This document shows positions 42,880 through 51,445 of a DNA stretch of 64,000 bases, one piece after another (position 1 is the stretch's first letter; each line of letters begins with the position of its first letter). This DNA comes from CALJFL01 sp963669435. GTDB taxonomy: Bacteria > Pseudomonadota > Gammaproteobacteria > Pseudomonadales > Halieaceae. The notes beneath the pieces are model-generated. The model was not told where the DNA came from. It ran no database searches and saw only the letters and a program-made list of their open reading frames with translations. The translations under genes were made by a program, and so were the position numbers. The DNA lies in assembly GCA_963669435.1 (NCBI GenBank), contig OY770025.1, positions 62,001 to 126,000 on the forward strand, in the 5' to 3' direction.

Positions 42880-43266
42880 CTAGGAACGAGCCGCATGCGC
42901 CAGGACTTCTATCTCCACAAGCGCTCCAGGGACCATGAGTCCTGACTGCACCGTTGATCGTACTGGAAGATGCTCACCAAATGCCTCTGCGAAAACTGCA
43001 TTGAAGCCAGGAAAATCGGCTGGATCAATCAACCAGGCCGAGACCTTGAAAACGTTAGCAAGTGACAGGCCACAGCGATTGAGCACATCAGATATATTAG
43101 CGATGCAGGCGTGCGTCTGCGTCGCAATGTCGTCGCCAACCAACACGCCGTTACCATCAAATGCCAATTGGCCGGAAAGATAAACAATCTCCCCTACCCG
43201 TACGGCTTCACGAAAGGGTAACGCCTGTGTACCGAGAAAAAACTGATTGCCTAAAGGTTCTATCAT
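42880..43266 (-). CDS. RidA family protein, 128 aa
   Basis: RidA (YjgF/YER057c/UK114) fold: 'VYLSGQLAFDGNGVLVGDDIATQTHACIANISDVLNRCGLSLANVFKVSAWLIDPADFPGFNAVFAEAFGEHLPVRSTVQSGLMVPGALVEIEVLA' with the catalytic Arg in 'LPVRSTVQ'. Family members hydrolyse enamine/imine intermediates, or act on related carbonyls. It is followed (43382) by a D-amino-acid-oxidase-like gene in the same strand, order DAO then RidA, 115 bp apart; imines from such an oxidase are a natural RidA substrate. Confidence 0.9.
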   Translation of the reverse strand: MIEPLGNQFFLGTQALPFREAVRVGEIVYLSGQLAFDGNGVLVGDDIATQTHACIANISDVLNRCGLSLANVFKVSAWLIDPADFPGFNAVFAEAFGEHLPVRSTVQSGLMVPGALVEIEVLAHAARS

Positions 43267-43381
43267 CTGTATGCCTTAACAGAAGGTTTGATTGCACTGG
43301 TCAAGGTGGATTCATCATCTATGGTAGATAAATACTTGCACTTTTCGAAAGTCAGGCAGCGATGACCAATCCCGAAACCGA

Positions 43382-44536
43382 TTAAATTTTCAACTTTGAA
43401 CTTGGTGCTCCAGATCCGTCGATGAAACGATTGGGGCTGATTCGCTCAACCAACTGCAACAGATGCAGATCGCTGGTGGACAGACTGCTACCTGTCAACT
43501 GGTGCGCCGCCAATCGCGCGAGCGCCGGAGCCGATTGAACCCCATATCCACCCTGACCTGCGAGCCAATAGAATCCCTTAGCTCGCGGATCTTCGCCAAC
43601 AACAAAGGTGCGATCAGCTGCAAAGCTCCGCAGACCGGCCCAACTGTGTTTTATACGTTGCACTTCTAAATCAAGCACCTGGCTAACCCGATCAACCGCG
43701 ACGGCAATATCCCAGTCCTCGGCATATGCATCTCCGGGCTCGCTGGGGGTTTCGTCGGCAGGGGACAACAACAATAAACCCGCATCAGGCTTAAAGTAGA
43801 ACTGTTCGTCGACGTCCACAACTAAAGGCCACTCACTGGCATCGACATCGGCGGACAGATCAACGAGCAATGCTGTACGTCGAAACGGCTCTATACCGAG
43901 ACTTCCGACATTTGCACTGATGGCAATACTATCGGCCCAGGCGCCACCGGCATTCACAATAACAGGGGCAGAGAAGATTCTGTCTCCACTATAGGCATGC
44001 CATAAACCGTCACCGTACCGAAGCTCCTCAATCGGTGTATTCGTAACGAGTTGCCCCCCCTTTGATCGTAGCAATCGTAGGTAACCCTGCATGATCGCAT
44101 CAACATCAAGGTCTCCTCCGGACTGATCGATCAGTGCTGCGGCGAGATACCCACTGTTCATGATAGGTATCTGCGCCAATAGCTCTTGACACGACATGGC
44201 CGTCAGCGCGGGTATCTCAGCGGCCATTTCTTGCAGGCGCGCTTCCTGGCCCGAGGCAGCAATGAATACACTATTTCTCGGTTTGAGCAACTGCTGGATG
44301 AAAGTGTCACCCGGCGGGTTCCTAAAGAAGGCATCGCTCGCGACGGATATAGCCCTAACCACGTCGTTACCATAAGCTGGCGCAAAAAAAGCAGCCGAGC
44401 GGCCAGTCGCATGCGTGCCTGGATAACTCTCTCGCTCGACCACGAGTACATCCGCGTGAGCGGCACATTCGGCAGCTACCGAGACACCCGCGATACCGGC
44501 ACCAATTACTAGAATATCGGTTTTAATCTCAGGCAT
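43382..44536 (-). CDS. FAD-dependent oxidoreductase, DAO family, 384 aa
   Basis: FAD-binding start DILVIGAGIAGVSVAAECA, then 'ERESYPGTHATGRSAAFF' and C-terminal 'WLAGQGGYGVQSAPALARLAAH', the signature of glycine/D-amino-acid oxidase-type enzymes. ATG at 44536 is preferred (GAGGAG upstream) over the open frame to 44581. Oxidises a C-N bond of an amine or amino acid. Probably cotranscribed with the RidA gene. Confidence 0.85.
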   Translation of the reverse strand: MPEIKTDILVIGAGIAGVSVAAECAAHADVLVVERESYPGTHATGRSAAFFAPAYGNDVVRAISVASDAFFRNPPGDTFIQQLLKPRNSVFIAASGQEARLQEMAAEIPALTAMSCQELLAQIPIMNSGYLAAALIDQSGGDLDVDAIMQGYLRLLRSKGGQLVTNTPIEELRYGDGLWHAYSGDRIFSAPVIVNAGGAWADSIAISANVGSLGIEPFRRTALLVDLSADVDASEWPLVVDVDEQFYFKPDAGLLLLSPADETPSEPGDAYAEDWDIAVAVDRVSQVLDLEVQRIKHSWAGLRSFAADRTFVVGEDPRAKGFYWLAGQGGYGVQSAPALARLAAHQLTGSSLSTSDLHLLQLVERISPNRFIDGSGAPSSKLKI

Positions 44537-44639
44537 CTGTGCGAACTCCTCGGCGGGATACTCAGCCTTTATGGTACCCACTCAATTTCTCAACTGGGAC
44601 TTCGAAGCAATGTGCTGAGCCCCGCACCGATACTGGTCT

Positions 44640-44954
44640 CTATTTTCTGGCAGGCATCCCTCGGACCATTGTCAAGAACTCTGTCTTGGTTCCAGCGCGC
44701 CTATGCTCGGACAGTGCCTGGTAATCTTCATCGGACCACCAGTCCTTCGCCGCCTGCTCTGAGGGAAACTGAAAGACAATCATCCGACCTTCACGTGGTA
44801 CATTGCCTTCAAACGTCTCCGCATTATCATCATAGGTGATGAACTGACCACCGTGCTTTTTCAGGAAGCCAAAGAAACCCTTCTCATAATTTCGATAGGT
44901 GTCAGCATCGGTGACTATCAGATTGACGATCATGTAGACGGGGGTATCGCTCAT
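44640..44954 (-). CDS. DUF1330-family protein, 104 aa
   Basis: Dimeric alpha/beta-barrel-like small protein: 'VYMIVNLIVTDADTYRNYEKGFFGFLKKHGGQFITYDDNAETFEG' and 'RMIVFQFPSEQAAKDWWSDEDYQALSEHR' match the DUF1330 wording. Function unknown; relatives appear near catabolic genes. ATG at 44954 with GGAGAG five bases upstream. Starts 17 bp downstream of the dehalogenase stop, thus in one transcript with it. Confidence 0.85.
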   Translation of the reverse strand: MSDTPVYMIVNLIVTDADTYRNYEKGFFGFLKKHGGQFITYDDNAETFEGNVPREGRMIVFQFPSEQAAKDWWSDEDYQALSEHRRAGTKTEFLTMVRGMPARK

Positions 44955-44971
44955 TTCTCTCTCCTGATTGA

Positions 44972-45868
44972 TCAAATGGTTGTTAGCCAGCGGGCGACCG
45001 CCTGCCCTATTTCGACGGGCGAATCTTCTTGAATAAAATGCAACCCCTTCACCGTGACCTCTGTCTGATTGGGCCAGCTACGACAAAATTCACGTTGCTG
45101 CCCGACGAGAATTGAACCCGGGTCAGCATTGATAAACAGCTTGGGTATCGGGCTCTTCGCCATGAATTGACCGTAGTCCCGCACGAGCGCCACTATGTGT
45201 TCAGGTTCGCCCTGAATTGGTAACTGACGTGGCCAATTTAACGTGGGTTGTCGATCATCAGGAGTACTGAAAGCGGACCGGTAATGTCCCATCTCTTCCT
45301 CCGTCAATTCGCGTATGACAGAACTTGGCAGTACCGCATCGACAAACATGTTGCGATTGAGCACCAGGTCCTCGCCTTTTTCAGATCGAAAACCCTGAAA
45401 GATGCCGCGTGCTGACTCGGGCCAGTCGTCCCATGTTACGGGAGCGACTATGGCTTCCATGTAGGCAATACCGCGAACAGACTCAGGATGATTCTTCGCC
45501 CAATGAAAACCTAACGCACTACCCCAGTCGTGGATGACAAACAGCACCTTGCTATCAATACCTAGCTGCTGGAGCAAACCGTCCAGGTAGGTGTACGCCA
45601 CTTCAAAGCTGTATCGCTCAGGGCCGCCTTCCACGGGCAGCTTCTCCGAACTACCCTGGCCGATAAGGTCGGGAACGATAACCCTTCCCAGAGATTCGAC
45701 CTCCGGCACTATGTTGCGCCACAAATAAGAGGAAGTGGGATTCCCGTGCAGCATGACAATCGGGTCACCCTCCCCCGTATCCACATAAGCAATTCGGCGC
45801 CCACTGACCGTGGCAAAGCATTTTTCATAAGGAAATTCTGCTGAAATCATCTCGTTTACTTCCGTCAT
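44972..45868 (-). CDS. Haloalkane dehalogenase, HLD-II (LinB/DhaA-like), 298 aa
   Basis: Cytoplasmic enzyme (no signal peptide) with halide-binding N43 (HGNPTSSYLWRN) and W115, nucleophile D114 (HDWGSALGF), acid E138 (YMEAI) and base H277 (GLHFIQEDSP). 'PIPKLFINADPGSI', 'FCRSWPNQTEV' and 'PTLNWPRQLPI' are almost word for word those of LinB. This acid-from-Glu arrangement defines HLD-II. It converts haloalkanes or halocyclohexenes to alcohols plus halide. A second, different dehalogenase (HLD-I) lies 4 kb away. Confidence 0.93.
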   Translation of the reverse strand: MTEVNEMISAEFPYEKCFATVSGRRIAYVDTGEGDPIVMLHGNPTSSYLWRNIVPEVESLGRVIVPDLIGQGSSEKLPVEGGPERYSFEVAYTYLDGLLQQLGIDSKVLFVIHDWGSALGFHWAKNHPESVRGIAYMEAIVAPVTWDDWPESARGIFQGFRSEKGEDLVLNRNMFVDAVLPSSVIRELTEEEMGHYRSAFSTPDDRQPTLNWPRQLPIQGEPEHIVALVRDYGQFMAKSPIPKLFINADPGSILVGQQREFCRSWPNQTEVTVKGLHFIQEDSPVEIGQAVARWLTTI

Positions 45869-45973
45869 GTTCAGTTATAAATATGTATCGCCTGGTACTT
45901 GAGCCAGAGAAAAGCGATTGCGTGTTCGCTGCAATTCTAGCCTCAGGTAACCCCTCAACAATTTGACGACAAG

Positions 45974-47941
45974 TCAGTCAACGGGAGTTCGATTAACCGG
46001 CAACACAATGTGTGAAGGACGGACCCGAGAGTGGTAGACACGATTTTCGGCCACGACTCCGTGGGCACCTTCATGGTTGTTTCCACCAATATTCAGGTTT
46101 CGATCAAATCGGGGAAAACTGCTACTAGACACCTCTACACGGATGCGATGCCCCGGCTTGAAGTAATAAGCGGCTGCCTGCACGTCAACGACAATTGAGT
46201 AAACTTCACCCGGCGTCAGCAATTCCGGATCTGCCAGGCCTTTGTGGTAACGGGCGCGCAGTATTCCTTCTTTGACATTGAATGCCTTTCCATCTGGATG
46301 AACGTCTACTAACTTGACCGTAAAATCCGTGTCACGAGCTGACGACGATACGTACAACTTCGCTTCAATTGGCCCGACGACTTCAACGCCTTGTTCGAGC
46401 TCGGACGTCGTGTAGACGAGCACATCTGAACGATCTTCGATATCACGCTGGTCGAAAGAACCACCAACGGCCCTGTCCGTCGCCGTGCAGCAAAGCGCGC
46501 CTCCTCGCGATGGAACCGGATCGGCGGGGTCATAACTATACACATCGTGCTCAGCTCCCAAGGGAAGCTCTGTAGAGAGCACGCCATCGCCGGAGCGGCT
46601 ATTTGCGCCAGCTTCGCTGTCGAAGTAGAAATTTGTATATTCAAGATTCTCAAGGGGCCAGATTTCCGAGCTTCGCCATTCGTTTTTGCCCAACAGGTAG
46701 TACTGGACTTTTGGCATGTCCAAAACTCCGTTTTCTATACCTTTCAACCAATACTCGTACCATGCGAGATAGGTACCCATATAGTCGAACCGTGCGTCAC
46801 CTGCATCGAGCTCTCCGAGCACCGTGTTCTCAGTAGCCGAATCACCCAGGCAATGGGTCATGGGTGAAATAATGACGTACTGATTATCGCGGCTGCGCTC
46901 GGATTTCGCGCGGGTGCGAAATAGTTCGTGTTCCAAGAGGGTTTCAGCCACGTTTCCATCGAACCATCCATCCACCAAAAGGGCAGGCACATCGAACTCA
47001 GCGTCGTCATCGAAGTAGTGGAACTGCTCCCACCAAGGGTCATTCAGTTCGCGCGCGATAAGGTTCAGAAAATCGGTTGGCACCGCATTTGCCTTTTTCG
47101 GTATCTCGGTGACGGGCAGCGTCGACCAGAGGTCACCAAAGTCCAGCTCTCCAACACTAGGTGAGCCACTGAAAGCCTGGGAGTAATTAAGGTAATCTTC
47201 GCGACTGAGTTCGGAGGGGGCACGGTAGAAAATCTTCGATCCATTACCCAGGCCAAAAAACCAGCCTACTCCAGCGACAAATTCGACAGCGCCACCCTTT
47301 CGCGCCCCAAAATATGAGTACCTCCCACGCGCACTACCGACCGCCCCCCCCGAACCGTCCGGTACAGTCGCGACTAGAGCCGGGTGAGGGTCTTGCATCA
47401 TGAGACTCTGCGTATATCCTGAATAAGAACACCCCTGCCCCGCCACTTTTCCGCTCGACCAGGGCTGTTTGGACAACCAATCAACCGTGTCGTAGCCATC
47501 GACAACGTCATGCGTTGCCGGTATAAACTCGCCTTCGGATTCATAGCGCCCCCGTGTGTCCTGAACGGCCACGACGTAACCGTGTGCAGCGAGATATCGT
47601 GGCAGTGCAGGGCTATTTTCATCCCAGAAAACGTTCTTCCCGTACGGTGTTCTGCGCAGAATCACTGGCAGATTTGTTCTGTCCCCGGGTGGAAAATAGA
47701 GGTCAGTAGCCATTTTTGTACCGTCGCGCATAGGTACCATTACGGTTTTCACCAGGAAGACTTGTTTGGCCGGGGGCATCGGCCAATGGCCAGGATGCTC
47801 TCCAACGTTAATGAGCAGCCCCCGTTCCTCATGATAGGAGCTGGCAGAATCGATTTGCTTCCTTTCATCAGCTACAGCTGTAACGCCAAAAAACACCGCG
47901 ATTGCGGTCCATAACAGCCCATTAGCGACACTGTTTGACAT
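45974..47941 (-). CDS. Exported CocE/NonD-family hydrolase (X-Pro peptidase-like), 655 aa
   Basis: Signal peptide (SVANGLLWTAIAVFFGVTAVA), then an alpha/beta-hydrolase domain 'VMVPMRDGTKMATDLYFPPG', 'RRTPYGK', nucleophile 'GQGCSYSGYTQ' (Ser in SYSG), a helical cap, and a C-terminal jelly-roll ('PADPVPSRGG', 'PGHRIRVEVSSSSFPRFDRNLN'), as in cocaine esterase and X-prolyl dipeptidyl aminopeptidases. Hydrolyses esters or amides outside the cytoplasm. GGAGG before the ATG. Its promoter carries a near-match of the region's palindrome, one base off. Confidence 0.85.
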   Translation of the reverse strand: MSNSVANGLLWTAIAVFFGVTAVADERKQIDSASSYHEERGLLINVGEHPGHWPMPPAKQVFLVKTVMVPMRDGTKMATDLYFPPGDRTNLPVILRRTPYGKNVFWDENSPALPRYLAAHGYVVAVQDTRGRYESEGEFIPATHDVVDGYDTVDWLSKQPWSSGKVAGQGCSYSGYTQSLMMQDPHPALVATVPDGSGGAVGSARGRYSYFGARKGGAVEFVAGVGWFFGLGNGSKIFYRAPSELSREDYLNYSQAFSGSPSVGELDFGDLWSTLPVTEIPKKANAVPTDFLNLIARELNDPWWEQFHYFDDDAEFDVPALLVDGWFDGNVAETLLEHELFRTRAKSERSRDNQYVIISPMTHCLGDSATENTVLGELDAGDARFDYMGTYLAWYEYWLKGIENGVLDMPKVQYYLLGKNEWRSSEIWPLENLEYTNFYFDSEAGANSRSGDGVLSTELPLGAEHDVYSYDPADPVPSRGGALCCTATDRAVGGSFDQRDIEDRSDVLVYTTSELEQGVEVVGPIEAKLYVSSSARDTDFTVKLVDVHPDGKAFNVKEGILRARYHKGLADPELLTPGEVYSIVVDVQAAAYYFKPGHRIRVEVSSSSFPRFDRNLNIGGNNHEGAHGVVAENRVYHSRVRPSHIVLPVNRTPVD

Positions 47942-47990
47942 CTCTTGCCTCCACAGCTCAGTTCACATCGGAGTTAATTTGCTATATTAT

Positions 47991-48002
47991 ATTTTATCAA
48001 AT
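47991..48002. promoter_or_regulatory. Candidate GntR operator, site 1 (one mismatch)
   Basis: ATTTTATCAAAT, one base different from ATTTGATCAAAT. It lies in the gap between the CocE gene (minus) and the MaoC-like pair (plus), where a shared bidirectional promoter is expected. Confidence 0.45.
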
Positions 48003-48037
48003 ATTAAACTTCTTTCCACTAGTTCTATAGGTGTGCA

Positions 48038-48484
48038 ATGCAGATTGGTCAAGAATTTCTACAATTTTCAACAGATGTAGAGCGCGGCCGACTGAAACTG
48101 TTCGCCAAAGCTATCGGTGAGTTGAATCCGATTTACTCAGATGCGGATATGGCGAGAAAGGCTGGCTACGACGACGTCGTGGCGCCACCTACATTCATCT
48201 ACTGCCTGAGCGAGGACATTCCAGACCCAAATATTGCCGTCACCTCGCTTGGTTTGGATGTCAGCAAGTGTTTACACGCCCACCAGGAAGTAACTCAATT
48301 CAGACCCATCTGCGCTGGGCAGACTCTGCACGGACGCATGCGTCTTGCCGACTATTTCGAGAAGAAAGGTGGCACTCTCAAATTTGTAGTATCTGAAACC
48401 GAATTCTCGAATGCCGCGGGGCAAGAGGTAGCGAGTCTCAAGACGACGGTTGTGGTACAAGCGGAAGCCAACAATGAACAGTGA
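48038..48484 (+). CDS. MaoC-like (FAS1-type) dehydratase domain protein, 148 aa
   Basis: N-terminal-type hotdog of the MaoC_dehydrat_N/FAS1-like group: 'FSTDVERGRLKLFAKAIGELNPIYSDADMARKAGYDDVVAPPTFIY', 'LHAHQEVTQFRPICAGQTLHG', 'FEKKGGTLKFVVSETEFSNAAGQEVA'. In many genomes this gene and the next form a heterodimer with one hydratase active site, similar to HtdX/HtdY or the steroid hydratases. Overlaps the next gene by 11 bp. Confidence 0.8.
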   Translation: MQIGQEFLQFSTDVERGRLKLFAKAIGELNPIYSDADMARKAGYDDVVAPPTFIYCLSEDIPDPNIAVTSLGLDVSKCLHAHQEVTQFRPICAGQTLHGRMRLADYFEKKGGTLKFVVSETEFSNAAGQEVASLKTTVVVQAEANNEQ

Positions 48485-48896
48485 GAATGAAAACACAGAT
48501 TACCCGAAGTCGCTAAAGCTCGTCTGCGATCCGTTGTCACGAACTACACTTGCGCTGTATTGCGGGGCCTCGGGCGACCACCATCCACTGCACGTCGATA
48601 CTGACTGGGTTAAGGCCCACACTGACTTACCGGATGTTATTGGCCACGGCATGCTATCAATGGCATATCTGGGTCGCGTTCTCACCAATCAGTTCGCACC
48701 TGAGCAAATTCAATCACTTGATGCTCGCTTCCTGGCCCCCACCAATATTGGTGACATAATCACCTGCACCGCAGAAAGAACGGCAGCAGGGCCAATCAAC
48801 AACAGTGGAAACATTAGCTATCGAGTGCGGGCAACGACCCAGGATGACAAGACCATCGCTGACGGCTCCGCTGTCATTCGACCGCGCCAGGACTGA
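48474..48896 (+). CDS. MaoC-like dehydratase, catalytic-half protein, 140 aa
   Basis: Hydratase-2-like hotdog: 'LALYCGASGDHHPLHVDTDWVKAHTDLPDVIGHGMLSMAYLGRVLTNQ', where the D-x4-H (D..HPLH) and 'GHGM' are the conserved hydratase-2 elements. ATG at 48474 overlaps the upstream stop and has GGAAG six bases upstream. Together with the previous gene it forms an (R)-hydratase-like pair. Converges directly with the M19 dipeptidase gene (stop codons adjacent). Confidence 0.85.
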   Translation: MNSENENTDYPKSLKLVCDPLSRTTLALYCGASGDHHPLHVDTDWVKAHTDLPDVIGHGMLSMAYLGRVLTNQFAPEQIQSLDARFLAPTNIGDIITCTAERTAAGPINNSGNISYRVRATTQDDKTIADGSAVIRPRQD

Positions 48897-49907
48897 CTAC
48901 CGCCACACCTGTCCGCATATTCGCATATAGTTCTCACCAAGAACGTTACGTACATCATCATCTGAGTAGCCGTTCCCGACCATCAAGTCCGTTAAGCGAA
49001 GCAGATGCTCGGGCATTGCAGTCGCGACACCAGGCCAGTCAGGGTCGCTTGCATCAGGCCATTCGTGGGTCCGGGCTCGCATCATCTTTATCATGGGCCC
49101 GGGATCAAAAATGTAGTCTAATCCCACGCCGGCGTGCTCCGCACCAACGAGTTGAACAATATGGTCCAGATGGCGAAACAGTGTTTGTGGATGCACATCG
49201 ATATCGCCGTGATACATACTGCTACTGGCAATTCCAACCAGCCCACCTGTCGCGGCACACGCGCGAATCTCCTCATCAGAAATGTTTCGTGGATGAGCGA
49301 AAACTGCGCTGGGATTGGAGTGCGAAAAGACACACGGATTGGTCGCAACTTCGATGGCTTGCATGGCGGTCCTGTGACCAGTATGACTCAAATCCAGCAA
49401 CATACCGACGCGCTCCATCTCTGCAACCAACTGTCGACCAAAACCAGTCAGTCCACCGTCGTCTGCATCCATCGCGCCACCGCCGGCGCAGTTTGCATTG
49501 TTGAAGGCGAGTATCAGGTAGCGAACACCCAGCTTGTAATAAATCTCTACCATGTCGAGATTCCGCTCCAGGTTTCGCGTACCCTCGAAGTGCAGAAGAA
49601 TGCCTATCTTGTTTTGCTGTTTTGCCAACCGGACATCATCGACGCTTTCGCAGATAATGGCATCTTTTATCGCCAACAAGGATCGGCGTGCTCGCCCTAG
49701 CTTCTGTATTGCTTCTGAGATGTTCTCGTTATCGCCGGCAATCGTAGCGGAAAGTAGCGTAAAACCAGCGTTTTGAAAGCGGGGAAGCTTGTCGAAATCA
49801 TTATCACAGACCTCCGGCTCCCACGGCCAAACCATATCCCAGACTATCGATTCCTCGTAGATAGCTCTTGCCCGAGCCGACACATCAACCTCTGTGGTTT
49901 GCTGCAT
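48897..49907 (-). CDS. Membrane-dipeptidase family (peptidase M19), 336 aa
   Basis: TIM-barrel zinc hydrolase: 'DMVWPWEPE', 'HFEGTRNLERNLDMVEIYYKLGVRYLILAFNNANC', 'MLLDLSHTGHRTAMQAIEVATNPCVFSHSNPSAVFAHPRNISDEEIRACAATGGLVGI', and 'HIVQLVGAEHAGVGLDYI' contain the His/Glu/Asp metal ligands and 'SHSN' loop. Family members cleave dipeptides including D-amino acid-containing ones and beta-lactams. There is no signal peptide, so cytoplasmic. Downstream of the dehydrogenase with about 40 bp between, probably the last gene of that operon. Confidence 0.9.
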   Translation of the reverse strand: MQQTTEVDVSARARAIYEESIVWDMVWPWEPEVCDNDFDKLPRFQNAGFTLLSATIAGDNENISEAIQKLGRARRSLLAIKDAIICESVDDVRLAKQQNKIGILLHFEGTRNLERNLDMVEIYYKLGVRYLILAFNNANCAGGGAMDADDGGLTGFGRQLVAEMERVGMLLDLSHTGHRTAMQAIEVATNPCVFSHSNPSAVFAHPRNISDEEIRACAATGGLVGIASSSMYHGDIDVHPQTLFRHLDHIVQLVGAEHAGVGLDYIFDPGPMIKMMRARTHEWPDASDPDWPGVATAMPEHLLRLTDLMVGNGYSDDDVRNVLGENYMRICGQVWR

Positions 49908-49947
49908 GCTTCGGCTCCTGAGTCGAGGTAACAGATAACATTAGTAT

Positions 49948-50844
49948 TCAGCTTTTGTTGCCATCGCCATGTTCCAAAAAGCCTGGCTCTTTGTAGGCGG
50001 GATTTGGGTGCTCATAAAAGCCGCTACCGGTAATAACCCCCAACTCGTTGTTGTTCACTTTTTCAATCAGAGAGGCCGGCGGCTTATCTGACAGGTCACC
50101 GGTGTTGTCGTAATAGGCCTGCTCAACTTTCAGAACCGAATGAAGTCCTATTTCGTCCATCAGCCCGCATGGTCCAAGGTCGGTCCCGAAGCTCATCATC
50201 CAGGCGCGGTCGATGTCCTCGGGTGTGGCATAGCCCTGGTCTATCTGCCTGAGTACTTCCTTCTTGATGGCGCGCCAGATTCGATTAAACGAGTATCCCA
50301 TTTGCTCCTTTCGCACCCAGATCGGGACCATCCCAACTTCAACAGCCCATGCCTTCGCGAACCCCACCGTTTCTTTCGCCGTGCTCTCGCAGGTCATTAG
50401 CTCAACCAACCGGTCATATCGCGGATCGGTAAAGTTCATATTGAAGAACTGTGCAGGACGTCCACTAGCCTCAGCCAATGGAGAGCAAATCATTGAAGAT
50501 GTATTTGACCCGATATACACGGATTCTTCGCACAGACGACCAATTGAACCCAGCACGTCGGCTTTTAATTTCATTACTTCGGGAACATTTTCAAAAGCCA
50601 GTTGCACACCGTCGACTGCCTCTCCCACAGAAGTAACAATCTTCATGTTCGAGCGCACTGCTTCGAGCTCGCTACCAGAACTCCAGGAACATAGACGTTC
50701 ATATGACTGAGCGACAACATCGCTGCTGACATCGTATACGCGTGTCTCGAGCCCGGCGCGAGCGCAGGCCCAGGCTACCTTCGAACCCATTATCCCCAGC
50801 CCAATGATGGCAACGGGCGTGGACTTATCGAAGCGCACAGACAT
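49948..50844 (-). CDS. 3-hydroxyacyl-CoA-dehydrogenase-type enzyme, L-carnitine-dehydrogenase-like, 298 aa
   Basis: NAD-binding start VAIIGLGIMGSKVAWACARAG, then 'FENVPEVMKLKADVLGSIGRLCEESVYIGSNTSSM', catalytic His replaced in the 'FNMNFTDPRYDRLVELM' segment where most 3-hydroxyacyl-CoA dehydrogenases have 'H.F.P', then a helical domain 'YSFNRIWRAIKKEVLRQIDQGYATPEDIDRAW'. The same order and spacing are seen in L-carnitine dehydrogenases. Its start overlaps the thioesterase stop (TAATG), and such dehydrogenases are fused to a thioesterase in some bacteria, which strengthens the comparison. Confidence 0.75.
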   Translation of the reverse strand: MSVRFDKSTPVAIIGLGIMGSKVAWACARAGLETRVYDVSSDVVAQSYERLCSWSSGSELEAVRSNMKIVTSVGEAVDGVQLAFENVPEVMKLKADVLGSIGRLCEESVYIGSNTSSMICSPLAEASGRPAQFFNMNFTDPRYDRLVELMTCESTAKETVGFAKAWAVEVGMVPIWVRKEQMGYSFNRIWRAIKKEVLRQIDQGYATPEDIDRAWMMSFGTDLGPCGLMDEIGLHSVLKVEQAYYDNTGDLSDKPPASLIEKVNNNELGVITGSGFYEHPNPAYKEPGFLEHGDGNKS

Positions 50845-51293
50845 TATCCTTCATCATCCGTGACTACAAAGTCGGCCATCGCGTCCCGAACCGCGCCCGG
50901 AATCATCGCCGATGACCTGCTTCTGGGATCGAAGAAGACCTCAGTGAGAAGGTAGGTCGCGTGGACTTCTTTGGTGTCGTAGTTCAACAATCGCATCTCA
51001 AAAGTCATGCTTTTGCCACCCAGGCGCGTCAGGCAACCGTCGACTTCAACCAATGTTCCAGCGGTCAACTCCTTTACAAGATTTGTCGTTGTGCTGGCTG
51101 AAACCGTATGTAGGCCATAGTCACGCTCAATTTCTTCAATTCGTAATCCCACAATAGCCCATAAAAAGAAGGCCGCGTCGTCAAAGAAATGCGCATACCA
51201 GCGCGCGTTCATGTGGCCGAAATTGTCGTGGTGCCACGCGTGAACAACGCCCCGAGTAAGTAGTTTTCTTCCAGTTTCTTTATCGATAGTCAT
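50844..51293 (-). CDS. 4HBT-type acyl-CoA thioesterase, betainyl-CoA-thioesterase-like, 149 aa
   Basis: Hotdog thioesterase: 'RGVVHAWHHDNFGHMNARWYAHFFDDA' is the catalytic Asp/His helix region ('W.D..GHMN...Y'), followed by beta strands 'NLVKELTAGTLVEVDGCLTRLGGKSMTFEMRLLN'. ATG at 51293 is chosen because homologous proteins begin just before this; a longer frame to 51521 would overlap the operator and the divergent APC gene. It is the first gene of the minus operon thioesterase - dehydrogenase - dipeptidase. Confidence 0.8.
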   Translation of the reverse strand: MTIDKETGRKLLTRGVVHAWHHDNFGHMNARWYAHFFDDAAFFLWAIVGLRIEEIERDYGLHTVSASTTTNLVKELTAGTLVEVDGCLTRLGGKSMTFEMRLLNYDTKEVHATYLLTEVFFDPRSRSSAMIPGAVRDAMADFVVTDDEG

Positions 51294-51404
51294 GTCTCTT
51301 GACCCGAGAAATGCACTGTAGGTTTCACCCTCTGTTCCTTGCTTTAATTGGAGTGCCGAATAGTGGCAACGCAGATCGTCTTCAAGTATAGTAAGACAAA
51401 TTTT

Positions 51405-51420
51405 ATATTTGATCAAATAT
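51405..51420. promoter_or_regulatory. Candidate GntR operator, site 2, perfect 16-bp palindrome
   Basis: ATATTTGATCAAATAT is a perfect inverted repeat in the 152-base gap between the thioesterase operon (minus) and the APC permease (plus). It contains the core ATTTGATCAAAT shared with 53730-53741 and 58227-58238. Confidence 0.65.
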
Positions 51421-51445
51421 GTAATGTGCTTCGGAGCATGAAATT

